From Limanda limanda (Eukaryota > Chordata > Actinopteri > Pleuronectiformes > Pleuronectidae), in assembly GCF_963576545.1 (NCBI RefSeq), contig NC_083656.1:8622811-8686810 (forward strand): a DNA stretch of 64,000 bases, read 5' to 3'. Of this stretch, positions 12,687 to 24,248 are shown piece after piece. A program made the translations under genes and the position numbers. The stretch's first letter is position 1. Each line of letters opens with the position of its first letter. The notes under the pieces are model-generated. The model searched no databases. It was not told the DNA's origin and saw only the letters and a program-made list of their open reading frames with translations.

Positions 12687-12930
12687 AGGGACAGTTCACC
12701 CAAAAATGAAAACTTCACTCATTATCTACTCACCACAGATGGAGGGGTGGGTAAAGTGTTAGAGTCCCCAAAACACTTTTTGGAGTTTCATGGGTAAACA
12801 GTGTTGCAGCCAAATCCAATACAATTGAAGTAAATGTTTAGCGATTCTTCAAATGTAAAAAACAAAACTTAAATGCCTTCATACTGCTTGTGCTGTGTCA
12901 TCTAAGCGTCCATAAGCACTGACATCCTAA
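12687..12930. repeat. Interspersed repeat beginning GGGACAGTTCACCCAAAAATGAAAA-like
   Basis: The sequence after the second MITE (ACAGTTCACCCAAAAATG, then CTCATTATCTACTCACC and GGAGTTTCATGGGTAAACAG) matches by eye a phrase found many times in teleost genomes. It is non-coding. The class (MITE or SINE-like) is not resolved here. Confidence 0.5.
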
Positions 12931-12989
12931 TTCAATTTGAAAACGGCGTCCACTTTGATCCACGCGTGTGATCCCTTTAACAGACTCTG

Positions 12990-13440
12990 TTCAAATACAT
13001 TTTCCATATTTGTTTTGAGTTGGTCCCCCCCTTTGCAGCTATAAAAGCTCCCACTCCTCTGGGAAGGCTTTCTACAAGGGTTTGGAGTGTGTCTGTGTGG
13101 AATTTTCGCCACTTCATCCAAAAGAGCATTTGTGAGGTCAGACGCCGATGCTGGACGAGAGGGCCTTGCTTGCAAATCTCCGTTCTAGTTCATCCCAAAG
13201 GTGTTGGATGGGGTTGAGGTCAGGGCTCTGTGCGGCCCAGTCAAGTTCTTCCACACCAAACTCACCCAGCCGTGCCTTTATGGACCTTGCTTTGTGCACT
13301 GGAGCAGAGTCGTGCTGGAACAGAAAAGGGCCTTCCCCAAACTCACAAAGTTGGAAGCATAGGATTGTCCAAAATGTCTCGGTAAGCTAAAACATTAAGC
13401 GTCCCTTCACTGGAACTAAGGGGCCTCATCCAACTGATGG
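12990..13440 (-). pseudogene. Tc1/mariner-type transposase fragment, 5'-truncated and frameshifted
   Basis: The minus strand encodes the C-terminal half of a teleost Tc1-like transposase. From about 13390 down it reads an N-terminal part ending in a WxGxGPFLFQHDSAPVHKA-like DDE block, then GVEELDWAAQSPDLNP and IQHLWDELERR, then a C-terminal tail. In active Tc1 transposases the last catalytic acid is the Glu of NPIEHLW; here the codon is CAA (Gln), so catalysis is lost. The tail after ALLDEVAKIP shifts frame relative to the family. The N-terminal DNA-binding half and a clean pair of terminal repeats are missing. It is an old dead insertion. Confidence 0.85.
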
Positions 13441-16400
13441 CAATGGGACTGAATGAAACACCTGAATTCGATGAATAAGAGTTGTGTCCCACTACTTACC
13501 ATATAGTGTATAAATATACATTATATTTTATGAATAATATGCTCAACTATATAAACTGGATGACAAACCTTTTACATTTTCCTTGAGGATGTGGACCGAA
13601 GAGATATTTCTACTGACGTATTTATCTAGGACAGTATAGAACAAAGAATATGCTATATTGAGTGACATTTAATTGTAACTCCATGTGCAGCTGTAATCCT
13701 GTGGTTCCCAATACAACACACACACACACACACACATATACAAAATGTTGGTCAAATACTGCCCTAAAATCACAAAATAATCTTCTTTGTCATTTCTGTC
13801 TTTTTGTTGTACAGAAGCTTAATGACATCGTAATCTCCCCAAATCTCCTATCGCTCTCCTGGGACTTACTTATGTTGTAGTGGGAAAATAAATGTCTCAA
13901 TCTGTGGTTGTTGGTTGTTGTTATACAGTGTGTTTAAGGAGCATTGTATTAAGCAGGCAAGTGGTACCGTACAATATAGTTTTTTTTAAAACAAATTCTG
14001 GTAATCTGGCACCAATCTTTAACGTTATGCAGTTGTGTAAATATTACAGCATTGAAAATCATGCGTTTATTGATTTGTGCTTTGCTCTCCAAAGCGTGAC
14101 CTGTTTTGTGTATCCAGTTATTGATGCTGCACATGCATTATGAATTTTTGAATCGTGTGTAATTTCATTTTGAGAAAACTGGAACAGCTGTCATGTCTGA
14201 CGTGATCTCTTTTCAGGGCAGATTGTATATGTACCTCCGGATCATATATAGTTGCCTGTTACTCATCTGGATTGTCCCTTGACACATCTGCCCCGCTCCG
14301 TGAGCTTTCTTCTGCTCCACATAATCCATCAGATCTTAAAGGAGGCAGTCGTCACAGAACACAGAAATCCTCAAGAAACAAATGACGTAAACGCAGGGAT
14401 GAAATCATGTGTAAGGAAATCCATACACTCTCAGCTGTAGCCTTACATGCATGACCTCACAAAATGCTCAATGTGGAAATCTACCAAATATTTACCTTCA
14501 TTTCTGACACTGCTCTATATATAATTAAGGGATTTCAGTGTATTGGCTTTATGAGGACTGTGACTCTCCTCTCGAGTGAGGCAGAGCTTGGCTTTAAGGC
14601 TTAATACGGTACACACTGTGCCTATACATTTCTTCACTTGAGTTTAAAACAGCTTTAACAATCTAAGTGGTTATATAACAAACTCCACTAATTTATTTTC
14701 CCTGCAGGGAAAAATCCATCTGGAGCTCACCAAGAAAACTAGCTGAGATGCGTAGGAACTATGTAAATTCTAGACTGAAATGGGACACCCTTAAATCTTC
14801 AAACTCTGGCTGGGTTTTGTGGTAGTTTGCTGACCTCTGGCAGCGCGCCGCTCTTCTCCAAAGCCTCTTTTGATGGACGTATATAGACAAGTGAAAGGAG
14901 CAGGTTGAACAGGATTTATTCTCTTATTTTGCCAAATATCAGAGGATGAGCCTCAAACTGTGCAGGTTGCAGCTCTGCAGACGGGGGGGCTATAGTGATA
15001 TCTGCTGCAACATCTCATTATGTGTTGTTGATCTAATCCTCGGGTTTGTAATTTGCTCATATGCACTCATGAAGTTTAAAGCAGGATTATGTCCCTGGCA
15101 ACCAAATGTCCCTCAACCACACATTCCTTATTGGACGGCTGCAGAAAATCCACTGCAAATCAACTATTAGGTCAATACTTACTTGTACTGATTGTCCAGG
15201 AGACAATTATTAATATTAGAGGATTGTGATGGGGATGTGAATTAAGGTAAAAGCGGTGACTAGACTCAGTTGACTCACTGAAATGGATTTATTTTCCAAA
15301 TTGTTTAATACCCAACCGTACAATTGGATTGAATTTTTTTCAATATTTGTCACTTTATTTAGGTATTTTCCTCTTTTCCCTTTGTCTGTAGGATTTTCCC
15401 CTCAGAGTACCATATCAATTATGAATTATTTAGCATTCAAAGATTAAAAAAAATAAAATAAAATGGCAGAGCCAAGGCCCAACAGTCCCCTTATGAAACA
15501 ACATTTACATTCACAATGTCTATTTGGATCTCCACCAAATTGCCAGATTTTTTTCAATCAAGATCCATGAATTATTCTGGAGAAATTTTGGATGAAAAAA
15601 TACTTTCTTTGAAGAGGTATTAAATTGTAAACTGAAATCATTATTTGATTTCATTCCTGAGGGACACGTTTAAGGAGTTTTCAGGAATGCATGGATGGAT
15701 CACCCCAAATTCAAATCTGAATCATTTAAATTGTCACTAAAGAAGAAAGGAAGCTCCGGAGGTGTGATGGGAAATGCAAAGGTCACGACCTCATCACTGA
15801 CCTCGTTGACTGGAGCTGATGACGTGCACCAATACTTTTAACTGACACGACTCCCATCTGCACTGTCCAGTAAAGCAGTGTAACCCTGTGAGCATGTTTT
15901 AAAGTGTAATTGAGTCCCAGAAGTAAGTGCAGCATCCCAAAGTCCATGTGTTAATAATTAAAGCACTTTGTCTGGAAATCAGGGGAGTATTCTGTTTTGT
16001 CTCTAAAAGTAAAAGCGGGGAAAATGGAAAGGTCCACCCCCCTAAGATTTGCTTTTGACCTATATATTTTAGGGGGTATCGTGGCAAACTGGCTCCACTG
16101 GAAAGAAAATACACAAATACCGACATCAAATATTCATCCCACTTTGTCCTCCAGCTGGTGGGAGCTTTTCACTTTGAGTGTGTATGAGAAGTAAGGAAGG
16201 GTTAGGAGAGGCGAGGCTCAGTGAAGTCATTTGTCTCCCCATCACAGTTCCTCTGAGGCGGCACTTTGAGGCGAGTGAGCACAACAGAAAGACGACTTTA
16301 GGACAACCATGTCTCCAATATGGACACTATTTATAGCCTCGAAAAAAGGGCTCTCTGTGCCATATCACTCGAGCAGCAGAGCCAACCTGAGCATTCTCTC

Positions 16401-16660
16401 CCCCTCTCCGATTATACAGCACACAGACACGACTTACGTAAGCCACATTACTCGCACCTTTTAACACAACACACAGCGCCTGGCGCTCTTAGGATGGAGA
16501 TGGGGGGGGGGGATTGTAATACAGACCGAGGTGCTGAAAATGAGACCATCTTTGAAATGCAAATTACTCATTGTGTGCCGGCTCAGAGAAAATCCACGAT
16601 CCACGTTTCATGCAAAACACACAGACTCAGTTCACAAATACAATCCAGATATGCCAAATA
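13440..16660. other. Intergenic, no gene recognised
   Basis: AT-rich sequence with a short AC microsatellite (about 13717-13736), a degenerate interspersed repeat near 15.46-15.72 kb, and many short open frames without splice or homology support. 16.18-16.46 kb is more complex and could be regulatory, but nothing shows this directly. Confidence 0.6.
15464..15720 (+). repeat. Interspersed repeat, same family as 62.81 kb (copy 2)
   Basis: Shares GGCCCAACAGTCCCC, a TTTGGATCT(C)CACCAAATT block and GATCCATGAATTATTCTGG with copies at 27.78 and 62.81 kb. It is degenerate and has no open reading frame. Confidence 0.55.
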
Positions 16661-16664
16661 TTTT

Positions 16665-16670
16665 TTTATT
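16665..16670 (-). terminator. anxa11: Candidate anxa11 polyadenylation signal AATAAA (distal)
   Basis: TTTATT on the plus strand is AATAAA on the minus strand, about 1.25 kb after the stop. Other AATAAA candidates lie at about 17259-17264 and near 17373, so the 3' UTR may have alternative ends. Confidence 0.35.
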
Positions 16671-17918
16671 GAAAGTGGCTGCTTCAATGCTGGAACTATC
16701 AAATGGCGAAATGTTAGAACAATACAAGGCATTCAGTTCCTAACATTATCATGTTATAAGGATGATTTAAAAGTAGAGTTAGTGCATTAGATATTCAGCT
16801 CGATGCCAAACTCCCAGTCAGGAGGCAACAGAACCACAGACATCAGCAACGGCTCTTCATGTGAGCCAAGAGCCCTCTACTGGCAGAATAAACCAGTACA
16901 GGACACTATGACAGAATGTGTAAGCAAGGTATTAAAAACCATACAATATAAAGTTTACATTTCTGCAAAAGCACATGTACGGTAAGGGATGGTTTGCACA
17001 TTGAAACATCAAATATCTCTGCACTTGGCAGCCCTGACAAAAGGCACAAAATGATATGTCTTTATGCTTTGGCTTTTCAATGTTCAGAGAAAGGCAACTC
17101 CGTCTGTAAATGCTGAGCAATGATTGGAAAGTTTTACATTTAAGGAGCTAAACATGTTTTTTAGAGCTGATATAAATAAAAATATATAGCAACTTTCATA
17201 GACTTTAAAGCAGAAGTAGAATTCTTGTTAGTTAGCACGAACATGCCCTTTGCAGATCTTTATTTCTTACATTCAAACAATAACCTGGATTTGTCTGTCA
17301 CTTGTTAAAGAAGCAACAGATGATTCTTTATAAGAATCATTTTGAGAAAACCGGTTTAACAGTCTCATATAGCTTTTTATTTTATAACTTTGCACACATG
17401 AAATGATTGGCAGTGCAGTAAATTTTGCCCCAATAATGCTGAAATGATATACTGTGAAAAATATATTTGAGCCGCTTGCCTTCACCTTTTTTTCATCCTT
17501 CACTTCATTACACTCTCTTCATCCAGTTTGGGATCATGACAATTTTTCTTTTAAAACTTTTAATGATCACAAACTGAGTTGGGCAGCAGATTGTTGGACT
17601 ACGATATAACATTGTTAGCACAATAATAAGTTTCATTTTTGTTGATTGAGTTTGACATTTTCTGGTTCTCATTCACCTCATCAAATAAAATCAATCTACT
17701 GTGTCTTTATAACTCTTCATATTAATATATTTTTGCTATTTGGCAATCATACAGTAGTATCTATTTCATTGAAGAGAATACAAAACTAATGTTAATTTAC
17801 CATTGTTTCAGGAAAACTAATATTAACTGCATGCATCAGAGGTGATAGTAAGTCCTATAACATTGTTTCAGTGTGGACGTACATATACTGTCCATTGGAG
17901 GGTTTAGCTTCTTTTCAT

Positions 17919-20900
17919 TTAGTCGCTACCCCCGCACAGCTTCAGTAGAAGCTTCTTGTAATCTCCAGAGGTGTCACCCTGAGAAACAAAGAAAAATGTA
18001 TCACGTAAAGATGGCTGAAAAAGATCAGAAAATTTGTTTGTCAAAGTAACATGACAGACGGCACTTACTGAGATTTCAGTGTAGAGGGATTTTCCATAGG
18101 CCTTCAAATAGTCCTTTCGGATGTCCAGCATGTCAACCTCAGAGCGGGACACCATGATCCGAATGAGGGTGGTGTCCTTGGTGCCTGCACCCTGCAAATG
18201 CATCACAATACTCATTGACTGCAGCAGTGAAATCTTCTCCTCTGTCCCAATACGATCATATCAAAGCAGGTAACCTTCTTGGTATGTGATTAAGAGGAGT
18301 AAATGAGAAAAAACAAAGTACCTTCATGGCCTTGTGGAGCCTCTCTGCAAAGTATGCAGAGGTGTCCTTGATGCATTTCACTAGAAAACAGGAGCAGATA
18401 TTGAATGTTAAATAAAAAAATTAACGGGTCTGTATCTGCGAGATCAGACCAACGCCCCACAAAGACAAGATGGAGAGAACAAGTCAAACAGCTGATTGTT
18501 TAAGGATGAAATTATGGACTAAAAAAAAGTAACTGTATTCTATTTTATGTTTTATTATATATGTCAAGAATTAAAAAAGGTAAGTCAAAGCCTGAAAGAT
18601 ATTTTTGTCCTTCCAGGAAAGCTTTGGAGAACGACATCTGGACAGATGACTTAAATGTAAATGTAGAGCCTAAAAATGTTGTTGGGATGGCTCTTCACTT
18701 TGGTTGAGGTTTGAGGGAAAAAAAGACGTAAAGCCCTAAACTTACCCACAGCCACCATGCCATCCTCCACATTGCCAGACATTTCCCTGCAGATACTCTT
18801 CTCAAGCTCTCTCCCACTCATCTGCTGGTACTCATGGAAAACTGTCAAAGACAAGGGACACATGCAAATCTAAATATTTGCAAACATATGAATCAAAAGG
18901 TCCGTGTGTGCAGCGGCTGTGACACTGGAAAACCCAGAAGTAGAGTTTATATTCAGAGCTTGAAGAGTGGAAGAAAAGGGATGTTGCAATAACATACCTG
19001 CTCTGAGGTGAGGCTTGCTGCGAGCACACAGGATGGCATTAAACTGAGACTCATCTGTTCCCACTTTGTGTTCTCCGGCAGCATAAAGTTTCTGTAACAC
19101 ACGTACGTACACATTAAAAAAGAGGAACATGATAAGGCTTGCTAATTGCTTACAAGAATGTTACAACCCTGAGTCACCTACAAACCTGAGCATCCTGTTT
19201 AGCCATAGAGATGTCAACAGTCTCCCTTTCGTCACGGTTTCCCTAGATGGAGTAAGACAAAGACTTATCAATGAAAAACATGTTATCAATACTTGAATAT
19301 TTTGTCTCTCTTCATTAAAAAGCAGCAGCTACCTGACTGAGAGAGACCAGGAGCCTGCGGAAGTGACCAGAGGTGTCGCTGCTGATGGCGTCCTCCAGGG
19401 TCTTCCCGTACTCTAGGAGGACAGTGTGGCCTTTTCAGTAAAATACACTCATTTGCCTAATATTTGCATTTGCTGGCACCTCCTTCAAAAATCCATTATC
19501 CAATTTATAATATTTATTTTGTATAAATAATTAAAATCCAGCCTGAATGTGATAACTCAAATTACAAGATTATTTTGAAACATTCAAATTTTAAGATCAA
19601 TTTCAAACATTATTCTGCCATTCTTTAAAAAAAAATGTTTTTATCAAAAGTATAAAGATCAACATCAGAACTCACCAGATTTGTAGATAGTGGTGATTTG
19701 ACGAATCTCTGCATTGGAGCGTGATGACAGAATCTCAATCAGACAAGCTTCATCAGTTCCTGCGCCCTGAAAAAAATATACAAAAACATGCTCACAAACA
19801 AACACAAATCAAAAAGTAAAAATGGACTTGGGGCCCTGGTCTGACATTGTATTGTACAAAAGGGATGTTTGTTTTCTTCTTATTTTCCTATTGCACAATG
19901 AGTCACACACTGCGGTTCTAACTACAAAACCACAAATGAAGCATCTGCTAAGAAAATAACTGAGGCCTCCAACCTTTATAGCCTCTCTGAGTTCAAACGC
20001 GTCAAAGTGCGAGGGACTCAACATCATGGCAACAACCAGTTTCTCAAAGTTTCCAGTGAGCTCAGACTTCAGATCGTGGAATAAATCCTGGGAGGGGAAA
20101 AATAGACATGAGAGCAAGGTCACATGGAGGGCATGAAAATAAAAAATACAAAAGAAAGTTAAACGGTGAATTAAATAGTAAAACATACCTTTCCATAGGT
20201 CGTTTTGTAGGCAGGCACCATTGGTACTCGCTGCTTGCTGGTGCGACTTCCCAGAAGTTCAAGAATGGCGCTTTCATCAGTGCCTATTAAAGAGTCATGT
20301 TTTTCCAATCAATGTAAAAAAAAGGGAATTGGCCCATAAAGTGCTGATTCATTTTTAATGAGGATACATTAGATGTGCTTACCAAAACCCTTCATGGCCT
20401 TGCGAAGAACTTCAACGTCCCTCAGTGGATCAGCGCCTGGACAGTCCTTAATAGAACCCCTGTAGCCTTTCTGTAAATTAAAATAAACAAGAGAAAAAAA
20501 TATTAGAAGACGAAATAGCTGTATGTTTTAAGTGGCATTGGAACATAGATCAGACATCAGAGTAAAGAGTTCCTAAAATAAAGATGCATCGTACAGGTTT
20601 GGCCGGGCTCTGAGGATTCGATGGAACTCCACTTCCATATCCAGGCATTGAGGGGTTCGTGGCTGGGGCCCCGGGGTAATTTGGCATGGGTTGGCCTGGG
20701 GCAGGGCCTCCTTGGTATCCCTGCTGAGCTCCTCCTGGCTGCAAACAAAGGACAGCTGTGAGGGCCAGGAATGTGGTGACAAACTTCATGTAGAACAACT
20801 ACGGTTTAGTAAGGCTGGTGAAGATAAGGTGATTTAAGCAAACAAGAGCTTTAGCTTAAGTCAGTCCATATGCTATTCGAGAAAATGTTCTGCAGACGTA

Positions 20901-21490
20901 AGGAGTGACATAAGAAGTTACGTACCGCGCCATAACCGCCTGGTGCCGCACCCCAGCCTCCACCTGCAAAGAAAACATTGACCGAACAATCAAAATGCCA
21001 TTCATTTGTTAGACATGATGTTCTTTATGTATGTTTTAGCTGGAGTTGCCTGTAAATCGTCAGGATTCCAATAACTGTATGCAACCTCACCTGCTGGAGG
21101 CATGGCAGGATAGCCTCCTGCTCCAGGCTGCTGTGGGTATCCTCCGGCCTGGGGAGGGAAGCCTCCAGCTGCGGCAGGGTAGCCGCCTGCCTGGGCAGGG
21201 TAGCCCCCTGCTGCTTGAGGGTAACCTCCCGCTGCGGGTGGGTATCCGCCAGCTTGGGGTGGGTATCCGCCAGCTTGGGGTGGGTATCCGCCAGCTTGGG
21301 GTGGGTATCCGCCTGCCTGTGGGGGGTATCCGCCTGCCTGTGGAGGGTAACCTCCTGCTGCCGGAGGGTATCCCCCTGCTGCAGGAGGGTAGCCGCCTGC
21401 CTGGGGTGGATATGCTCCTTGCTGAGGTGGGTAGCCCCCTGTCTGTGGTGGGTAACCACCGGGCTGTTGAGGGTATCCTGGGTAACTCAT
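17919..21490 (-). CDS. anxa11: Annexin A11, complete coding region (512 aa)
   Basis: ANXA11 is a Ca2+-dependent phospholipid-binding protein used in cytokinesis, vesicle traffic and tethering of RNP granules to lysosomes. Fourteen in-phase minus-strand exons: 21490-21091, 20963-20926, 20738-20595, 20470-20383, 20283-20189, 20087-19974, 19766-19676, 19412-19333, 19242-19186, 19091-18998, 18841-18746, 18380-18322, 18191-18069, 17978-17919 (1539 nt with TAA). Residues 1-194 are a low-complexity Gly/Tyr/Pro/Gln region; about 205-512 are four annexin repeats. Type II Ca2+ sites are visible as KGFGTDE (I), KGAGTDE (II) and KVGTDE (III); repeat IV has GAGTKD. The C-terminus [10 protein letters not shown] and [10 protein letters not shown] assign it to A11 rather than A7. 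The start MSYPGYP is the conserved annexin A7/A11 N-terminus. It is divergent from zcchc24. Confidence 0.96.
21241..21303 (-). repeat. anxa11: Three perfect 21-bp direct repeats inside anxa11 exon 2 (one GGYPPQA heptad each)
   Basis: The 21-bp unit GGTATCCGCC/AGCTTGGGGTG occurs three times head to tail without a mismatch. Each unit encodes one heptad GYPPQAG. Neighbouring heptads vary at the DNA level, so these three copies look like a recent slippage or unequal crossover event within a larger array of about 16 heptads (21100-21480). Confidence 0.9.
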
Positions 21491-21500
21491 TTTTCAAAAC
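21491..21500 (-). other. anxa11: anxa11 5' UTR part of first coding exon
   Basis: Ten nucleotides upstream of the ATG, an acceptor CACCTCCAG precedes GTTTTGAAAAATGAG. The coding exon therefore starts with a short untranslated stretch and must be joined to an upstream noncoding exon. Confidence 0.75.
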
Positions 21501-23263
21501 CTGGAGGTGACATGAAGTTATTGCTTGTTACTAATAATGATACTTGACTTTATTCTTGGGAAATTCAGGTCTGCATGTATTTCATGGGAATCCCTATCGC
21601 TTAAAATGCTCCTGGGGTGCAGTTTAGCTGCTCAGGTGCAATCTGCTAATAGAGATTCATTCAAACTGCAAAGACATAATGACTGTCGTTGTCTCACATT
21701 GAGGTTTTCAGGGTTCTAAAAATAATGCAAACAGATGCCCAGCCCCCCCATTTGGTTTCCTCCTAATTAAATGACCAACTCAGCAGCAGCAAAAACAAAA
21801 ACCTAACATTTCCTTCTCCCAGCTAGAAACAATATTAAATTGTTCAATTACATTATGATGTCACAAACTCACAACTGCCTTTAACATGTGTTTATGATGT
21901 CATATGAATCTGCTTTTTCTTTTTTTAAAAGTGAACTCAGCTGAGTTAAAATGTTCCTTCCCTCTTCTTAGAACCATATGTGAGAACTCTGCTTGTTGCA
22001 ATGTCCCCAAATCCTTTCAGTCGCACATCAGACCACCCAAAAAACATCTCGTCAAGATCCTTCTGATGAGAACCCACTTATGTGAGGAGTTGTTTTGGGA
22101 ATTACAAGGCTGTTTGCTTCCACAGGTAAGCATAACACTCACTAGAGCTCCAGGCCACTCAGTAGTGGTGAGTGATTATCAAGCCAACTTCAATTTGTTT
22201 ATATGCAAACAAGGAACCAGGCACTGGGGGAATTCAACGATATTTTCGCCATTTAAACTGAGTTTGGACTTCAGTTTTCTGACTTCAGAGATGCACCATT
22301 GTCACGGGATCTAAACACACTGGTTTAAAGGTGACTTCCTGGTGGGTAACACCCCTCTGCTGCTTTCCAGTTTCTCCTTTGGACCCTTTTAAATACTGGT
22401 GAGGCGTTTACGGGTTATCGGGAAATCCCACGATTACATCCCACCGTATATTTACAACCTGAAGATGTGATAACTTCGAGTAAAAAAAGACCATTTTACT
22501 ATAAACATTAAAACACTTAAAAAATATAACTATATAAATAACAGCGTCACTGTCTATTTTATAACATAACGACTAAATTCCGCAATGGACTGTGTAATTA
22601 TTAGTAGCCTCTGATGTGTTGATTACTAACCGAGAATACACACCAAAAACAGCCTACTACTGTAACCTATCCTTATTTTTACACTTGTATGTCCAATCTA
22701 CGAGTGTGTGTTTATTTACACCATCAGTCGTGACTTTTACAATTCTAAAATAAGCACCAGAACGCATCAGCGAAGAATCTTAGAGCATCGCTAGGCCTGA
22801 AAACACTCAATCAGCCAACTAGCTTACAAGCTAATATTTAACACAAACTTCCATTTTTAACATGTCTACAGTAACAAGGCGAGTATAAACAACGTGTAAC
22901 ACTCTCAAGTTTAAAGTGCTTCCCTTCGACAAATGTCCCGGAGCGTCACTGTCCCCTGTCCCTGTCCTCCCTTAATGTTGCCTAATACTTAAAGACGAAG
23001 TTTAGCATGTAGCATGTCGCATCAGCACGTAGCACTAGAGACGATGGGTGTGTTTTTGACAGATGGAGATGAAACTATTTAGTGTCTAAAATGGAGGAAG
23101 TCCGGCTCTGAGGTACCGTTAAAAAAGCCCCACGGCGGTCGAGTCCCGTTCGATCAGACGATGCTAACTTCCGGTTCGGTGTTAAACCCGCCGGTGTTTA
23201 ACGCAACGTGGGATTAATGTGATTGAATAGTGGACACAAGAGAAACAGGTTAAATCGACTTAC

Positions 23264-23330
23264 TTCGAACGGACTCGGTGGTTGATCCAGGAAGAGACGA
23301 TGCAGGCTGGAGGTGGGTGGGTCCTCCGGC
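23264..23330 (-). other. anxa11: Probable noncoding first exon and promoter of anxa11
   Basis: A very good donor, GTTCGAA followed by GTAAGTCG, ends an exon at 23264 on the minus strand. The surrounding 22.9-23.4 kb is the only CpG-enriched stretch upstream of the coding start, giving an intron of about 1.76 kb to 21500. The 5' end of the exon is a guess; 23330 is used as a nominal limit. Confidence 0.55.
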
Positions 23331-23563
23331 TGCTGGTTTCCGCCCTGCTGCCCGGGTATTGTCCAGGGGAGGGGGGGGGGGGCTGGTGTTGTTGACTCAC
23401 TGTTCCCACTGACACTGGAAACTGTGTCTGTGAGTCATTACTTCAGTTTGCATGGTAACTAGAGGACACATGCAGGGTTTGTTTACTTACTTCACACATG
23501 TCCCAGCCCTGGACGCTCCCTTAAACACACATGTTCACAAAAAAGGACTTTAAACCACTAGAT

Positions 23564-24240
23564 CAGGGGTTTTCAACTGGTTTTGTCCCAGGGACCACCA
23601 TTCTGACTAGAAAGTAATCAGCGGCCCACTGATGTGCCTACGTGTGTGTGTGCGTCAAGCATGTGGATAGAAAGACGTTTTAACATTTGGTCTTCCATGT
23701 TGGTTGTATTTAAAAACCTCATACAAATCTAGACATATGTACTTAAAAACCTCAAACAAATCTAGAAAAATCTGTGAAAAAACATAAAAAACGGTTGATT
23801 TTCAGTGCTTGAGAATTGAAAACAAAATTAAAATGCAGTTTGTAGTTGTACTGCATCTCAGCACCATATGTACATCAATATATAACGTTCATGACTTAAA
23901 TGTACAGACATGTAGCTGACATGTTGAGAGAATGTTAAAGTAACGTTTCAATAACAATCAACATAAACTGGGGCTACAACTGAAGAGGGAAGATGACAAA
24001 GTAATGCACAATGTCACAAATGAAAATCATACAATCTCACACAAACAATTGAGGCCTACTTAAGTTTAACCTCATGATCACCTTTATATTATTTCAGACA
24101 TTTTTCTTATTTTAGATATTTTTCACGATATTCAAGAGTAATCTGGAACTGTGTTGAAATATCAAAGCGAATTTCGCGGACCCCCTGCAATGCCGTCGCG
24201 GACCACCAGGGGGCCACGGACCCTCGGTTGAAAACCCCTG
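23564..24240. mobile_element. Non-autonomous hAT-like DNA transposon with perfect 8-bp target duplication
   Basis: Terminal inverted repeats: the left end is CAGGGGTTTTCAACTGG and the right end GGTTGAAAACCCCTG, 14 matching bases. The 8-bp duplication CACTAGAT flanks both sides (23556-23563 and 24241-24248). An 8-bp duplication and CAGGGG termini are diagnostic of hAT elements. The 677-bp interior shows no transposase. It lies between the divergent anxa11 and zcchc24 promoters. Confidence 0.9.
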
Positions 24241-24248
24241 CACTAGAT

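Larger units (their letters stand above)
11712..12720. repeat. Tandem direct duplication, two units of about 529 bp
   Basis: Unit 1 begins GAAAATGGATGTTTTACC at 11712 and unit 2 GAAAATGGACGTTTTACC at 12241, an offset of 529 bp. Similarity continues through the full unit with scattered substitutions and small indels, up to AAAGGGACAGTTCA followed by AAAATGAAAAC in both (about 12190 and 12720). Each unit carries one MITE copy, so the duplication happened after MITE insertion. Confidence 0.85.

Noticed and set aside
21025..21510. Open frames in other phases across the anxa11 repeat exon
   Set aside because: The repeat keeps several frames open on both strands. Only the GGYPPQA frame has the annexin start and in-phase splicing.
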